Shown one piece after another: positions 13,731-16,342 of a stretch of DNA of 16,342 nt. Both the position numbers and the translations under genes were made by a program. Positions within the stretch are counted from its first letter, which is position 1. Each line of letters opens with the position of its first letter. Below the pieces are notes generated by a model. The model did not search any database and was not told the origin of the DNA. It saw nothing but the letters and a program-made list of their open reading frames with translations. This DNA is from Synechococcus sp. UW140 (GTDB lineage: Bacteria > Cyanobacteriota > Cyanobacteriia > PCC-6307 > Cyanobiaceae): NCBI GenBank assembly GCA_945878795.1, contig CAMDWF010000011.1, positions 1 through 16,342 of the forward strand. Reading direction: 5' to 3'.

Positions 13731-14834
13731 TCACGCGGGCGTATTCCAGACGAATCGGGAAGAAGCTGCGTATTTCCAAACGAAGTCTACGGCTATGCCT
13801 GCCAGAACGGCCAGCAGGGTCTGGTGGCTGACGCGATGCAGGAACGCGGAAGAGACGCCGATATTGGCCACCATGCCCAGGGAGGTCACCACAAGGAAAC
13901 GCACCAGTCCCCCGATCAGCTTGGGCCCCTTGAGCTGTTGGGCGCGGAAGGTGAGGATGTTGTTGATCAGGTAGTTGGAGCTGGCGGTGGCCACAATGGC
14001 TAGGGCCTGGGCCGCCTCAAAACTGAAGCCAAAAAGTCGCCGCGCCAAGCCATAGAGCAAGAGGTGAAATAGGACGCCACTGCCACCGACGAGGGCAAAA
14101 CTGATGGCGCGGCGCGGCAGCAAACGACCCACCAAAGTATGCAAAATGGAGAGGCCAAGATCCCAGACCACGGCAAGATTAAGCTTGGATTCGCCGCTGG
14201 TACGAGGTAGGAAACTTAGGGGAATTTCGCTCACCTTAAGCTGGCCGTGGCTGATGGCAAGCAGCTCATAGAGAAATTTGAAACCGTTGACGTCGACCCG
14301 CCTAACCCACGGCAAACAACGTTCGGGAACTAGGGCAAAGAAACCACTCATGTAGTCCGTCAAGCGGCGATAACCAGGCAGGCTGTACCTGGCAACCCGG
14401 TTAGCGAGGGTGGAGTTGCGCTGACGTTGCTGACTGAGGCCCAGGATGGCCGCATCGGCGTGAAAGCGACTGCCGATCACCAGATCGCTGCCTGTGCTTC
14501 GTAGCTGTTGAAGCAACTCCCGCACGGCGGCGGGTTCGTGCTGACCGTCACTGTCCATAACCACCACAAGATCGCCGGTGGCATTTAGCAGGCCTTCCTT
14601 GATGGCGCTTGAGAGGCCGAAGCGTCCAACGCGCCTCACCAGCCTGATGAAATCGTGGCAACGGGAGAGTCGGAGGATTTCATCAGCCGTACCATCGGCC
14701 GAATCGTCGTCCACAAATAACACTTCCAAGCGATAGTCTTTGGCAAGGGCAGACAGCTTGGCCACAATCGGAGATATGTTATCGCGTTCGTTATAGGTAG
14801 GCAGGACGATCGAGAGCCTCAAGTCAGATTTCAA
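13731..14834 (-). CDS. GT2 polyprenyl-phosphate sugar synthase fused to GtrA flippase-like domain
   Basis: The product has 367 residues. Residues 5-225 form a GT2 domain of the dolichol-phosphate mannose synthase type: LSIVLPTYNERDNI at the start, nucleotide-sugar binding VDDDSADGT (41-49), and the metal-binding MDSDGQHEP (93-101). Residues about 240-365 are a GtrA domain with four membrane helices: FALVGGSGVLFHLLLYGL, SSNYLINNILTF, VVTSLGMVANIGVSSAF and AVDFVWKYAASSRFVW. The first half would make a polyprenyl-phosphate sugar; the second is thought to flip or hold it in the membrane. The fusion is seen in other bacteria. The gene starts 13 nt after the rpoD stop with no terminator between, and it would supply the donor used by the GT-C enzyme encoded next. 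Confidence 0.9.
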   Translation of the reverse strand: MKSDLRLSIVLPTYNERDNISPIVAKLSALAKDYRLEVLFVDDDSADGTADEILRLSRCHDFIRLVRRVGRFGLSSAIKEGLLNATGDLVVVMDSDGQHEPAAVRELLQQLRSTGSDLVIGSRFHADAAILGLSQQRQRNSTLANRVARYSLPGYRRLTDYMSGFFALVPERCLPWVRRVDVNGFKFLYELLAISHGQLKVSEIPLSFLPRTSGESKLNLAVVWDLGLSILHTLVGRLLPRRAISFALVGGSGVLFHLLLYGLARRLFGFSFEAAQALAIVATASSNYLINNILTFRAQQLKGPKLIGGLVRFLVVTSLGMVANIGVSSAFLHRVSHQTLLAVLAGIAVDFVWKYAASSRFVWNTPA

Positions 14835-14847
14835 GAGAATGTATACC

Positions 14848-16215
14848 TCACTTGATATATTCTTTCAATACGCCATTGCGATTGGGATGGCGCAGTTTCC
14901 GCAGGGCCTTAGCTTCGATTTGGCGAATGCGCTCGCGGGTCACATCAAAGATCTGGCCGATTTCCTCCAGGGTTTTCATGCGACCATCGTCGAGTCCGTA
15001 GCGAAGGCGCAGCACATCACGCTCGCGGGGGCTAAGGGTGGCTAGGACCCCCTCTAGGTCTTCACGTAAAAGATTTTTAGCGACATCCTGTTCGGGATTT
15101 TCGATGTCAGCCTCAATAAAATCACCCAACCTGGAATCTTCCTCTTTGCCGATAGGAGTTTCTAAGGAAATGGGTAGCTGGGCCGATTTGGCGATAAAAC
15201 GTAGCTTTTCAATGGTCATCTCCATGCTTTCGGCGATTTCCTCCTCGGTGGGTTTGCGGCCAAATTCCTGGGAGAGCGTTTTGGTTGTTTTCTTGATCCG
15301 GGAGATGGTTTCGTAAAGATGGACCGGCAGGCGGATTGTACGGCTCTGGTCGGCGATGGCGCGGGTAATAGCCTGGCGAATCCACCAGGTGGCATAGGTG
15401 GAGAACTTATATCCTTTTTCGTGGTCAAATTTTTCGGCGGCGCGAATCAAGCCGAGGCTGCCTTCTTGAATCAGATCTTGGAAAGAAAGACCACGATTCA
15501 TATATTTCTTAGCAATGGAGACAACTAAGCGCAGGTTGGATTGAACCATTTTCTCCTTGGCCCGTCGCCCCAGCATCAACCGGCGCCGGAACTTGATCAG
15601 GGGCATCTCTAAAAGAGCTGCCCATTCTTTCGTGTCGGGATAATGACCATGGTCGGTTTCGAACTGGGTGGCCAGTTCCTCTAGCTGCAGTAAATCGGCG
15701 ATTTTGCGGGCAAGTTCGATTTCCTCATCAGGTCGCAGCAGGCGGATGCGGCCTATTTCTTGCAGATAGACGCGGATCGAATCCTCGGTATAGACACCCT
15801 TGGGTCCTACCTTGATGCTGCTTAGGGCGCGGGCGCTGCGACTGTCTTTACCCTCGTCGGTAACTCCCTCCAAGTCGCCGTCATCATCCAGGCTGGCCTC
15901 AACCTCGACCGAATCTGCCGCTACCACGAGCTCGTGGGCCGCCACATCCAGGGTGGGACCATTTTCTTTCAGCTGGGCGACTAGGGCGGTTTTGCGGGCA
16001 GTTTTGGGTTTGTCGCCACTTTTTTTAGCTGCCGTTTTGGGGGCGGCCTTCTTGGTGACTCCGGCTTTGGTTGTTGCCCCCGTCTTAGCCTTGGTCTTGT
16101 CGGAAATTAGATCCAGGACCTCCAAGGGAGAAGAAGTTTCGGCCACCAAGTCCGTGGTCAGGATTTCGCTGGCAACGGCGACGGTGGAATCAACCTTGGC
16201 GGCTACGGGGGTCAT
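14848..16215 (-). CDS. rpoD: RNA polymerase principal sigma factor (SigA/RpoD type)
   Basis: The product is a 455-residue group 1/2 sigma-70 factor that directs RNA polymerase to housekeeping promoters. Region 1.2 is at about 143-173 (EDSIRVYLQEIGRIRLL). Region 2 is at about 222-297, with NLRLVVSIAKKY, SFQDLIQEGSLGLIRAAEKF (core binding) and GYKFSTYATWWIRQAITRAI (-10 recognition and melting). Region 3 covers about 298-380 and region 4 ends with the helix-turn-helix LEEIGQIFDVTRERIRQIEA (416-435). Residues 40-76 are Lys/Ala/Thr-rich and resemble a histone H1 tail, followed by an acidic stretch (100-125). The full regions and the hemC neighbourhood favour the principal factor, but a group 2 factor cannot be excluded. 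The ATG at 16215 has no clear Shine-Dalgarno. Five or more same-strand genes follow closely. Confidence 0.93.
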   Translation of the reverse strand: MTPVAAKVDSTVAVASEILTTDLVAETSSPLEVLDLISDKTKAKTGATTKAGVTKKAAPKTAAKKSGDKPKTARKTALVAQLKENGPTLDVAAHELVVAADSVEVEASLDDDGDLEGVTDEGKDSRSARALSSIKVGPKGVYTEDSIRVYLQEIGRIRLLRPDEEIELARKIADLLQLEELATQFETDHGHYPDTKEWAALLEMPLIKFRRRLMLGRRAKEKMVQSNLRLVVSIAKKYMNRGLSFQDLIQEGSLGLIRAAEKFDHEKGYKFSTYATWWIRQAITRAIADQSRTIRLPVHLYETISRIKKTTKTLSQEFGRKPTEEEIAESMEMTIEKLRFIAKSAQLPISLETPIGKEEDSRLGDFIEADIENPEQDVAKNLLREDLEGVLATLSPRERDVLRLRYGLDDGRMKTLEEIGQIFDVTRERIRQIEAKALRKLRHPNRNGVLKEYIK

Positions 16216-16268
16216 GGAAACTCAGAGGGGGTGACAACCTGGGCAGAGCGGGAGCCTCACTGCCGATG

Positions 16269-16276
16269 GCGATCGC
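16269..16276. repeat. HIP1 octamer GCGATCGC
   Basis: One copy of the highly iterated palindrome of many cyanobacterial genomes lies 54 nt upstream of the rpoD start. I saw no other exact copy in the window. It supports a cyanobacterial origin weakly, because a single octamer can occur by chance. The rest of 16216-16342 shows no clear promoter hexamers. Confidence 0.6.
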
Positions 16277-16342
16277 GGCAAGACGATCGGAAGCGACGCA
16301 GGAGTCCTTGGGGTGGGGGATGATGGTGGGGAAGCCAGGGAT

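Overview
The window looks like a GC-rich unicellular cyanobacterium of the Synechococcus/Cyanobium (picocyanobacterial) type. The evidence is a DUF1824 gene (a family known to me only from cyanobacteria), a cyanobacterial SigA-like principal sigma factor, a pyrophosphatase with the picocyanobacterial N-terminus, a HIP1 octamer, few Shine-Dalgarno sites, and M32 carboxypeptidase, ppa, hemC and rpoD lying close together, which I remember as typical of this group. No tRNA, rRNA or CRISPR array was seen. Family names come from motif recognition by eye; no database was searched.

Layout. (1) 1-432 is the 3' end of an IS3-family insertion sequence. (2) 433-2450 is a gene graveyard, partly AT-richer than the rest. 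It holds remnants of spermidine synthase-like (aminopropyltransferase-fold) genes on the minus strand, a plus-strand methyltransferase gene with two in-frame stops, and a decayed GapR/DUF2312 gene of a type common in alphaproteobacteria and phages. None of these appears as an intact reading frame; they show only when the frames are read through stops and frameshifts. (3) 2547-7246 is mostly plus strand: an OsmC-like protein, an M28 peptidase, M32 carboxypeptidase, inorganic pyrophosphatase and an L,D-transpeptidase, with one small HicB-like gene on the minus strand. (4) 7247-7600 is a junction with a possible terminator and a small hypothetical gene. (5) 7535-16215 is a run of seven minus-strand genes, read in the order rpoD, GT2-GtrA fusion, GT-C glycosyltransferase, PAP2 phosphatase, DUF1824, hemC, ClC.

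The most coherent functional group is the trio directly behind rpoD. The GT2-GtrA fusion would make and/or flip a polyprenyl-phosphate sugar, the ArnT/PMT-like GT-C enzyme would transfer that sugar outside the membrane, and the PAP2 phosphatase could recycle the lipid carrier or remove a phosphate from the acceptor. The GT-C stop and the PAP2 start overlap as ATGA, and the GT2 gene starts 13 nt after the rpoD stop. A surface-sugar pathway may therefore be transcribed with the principal sigma factor. The ClC protein lacks the residue equivalent to the internal proton glutamate of coupled ClC exchangers. I found no clearly new defence or mobile system; the best leads are the shuffled pseudogene block, the rpoD-linked glycosylation genes and the atypical ClC.
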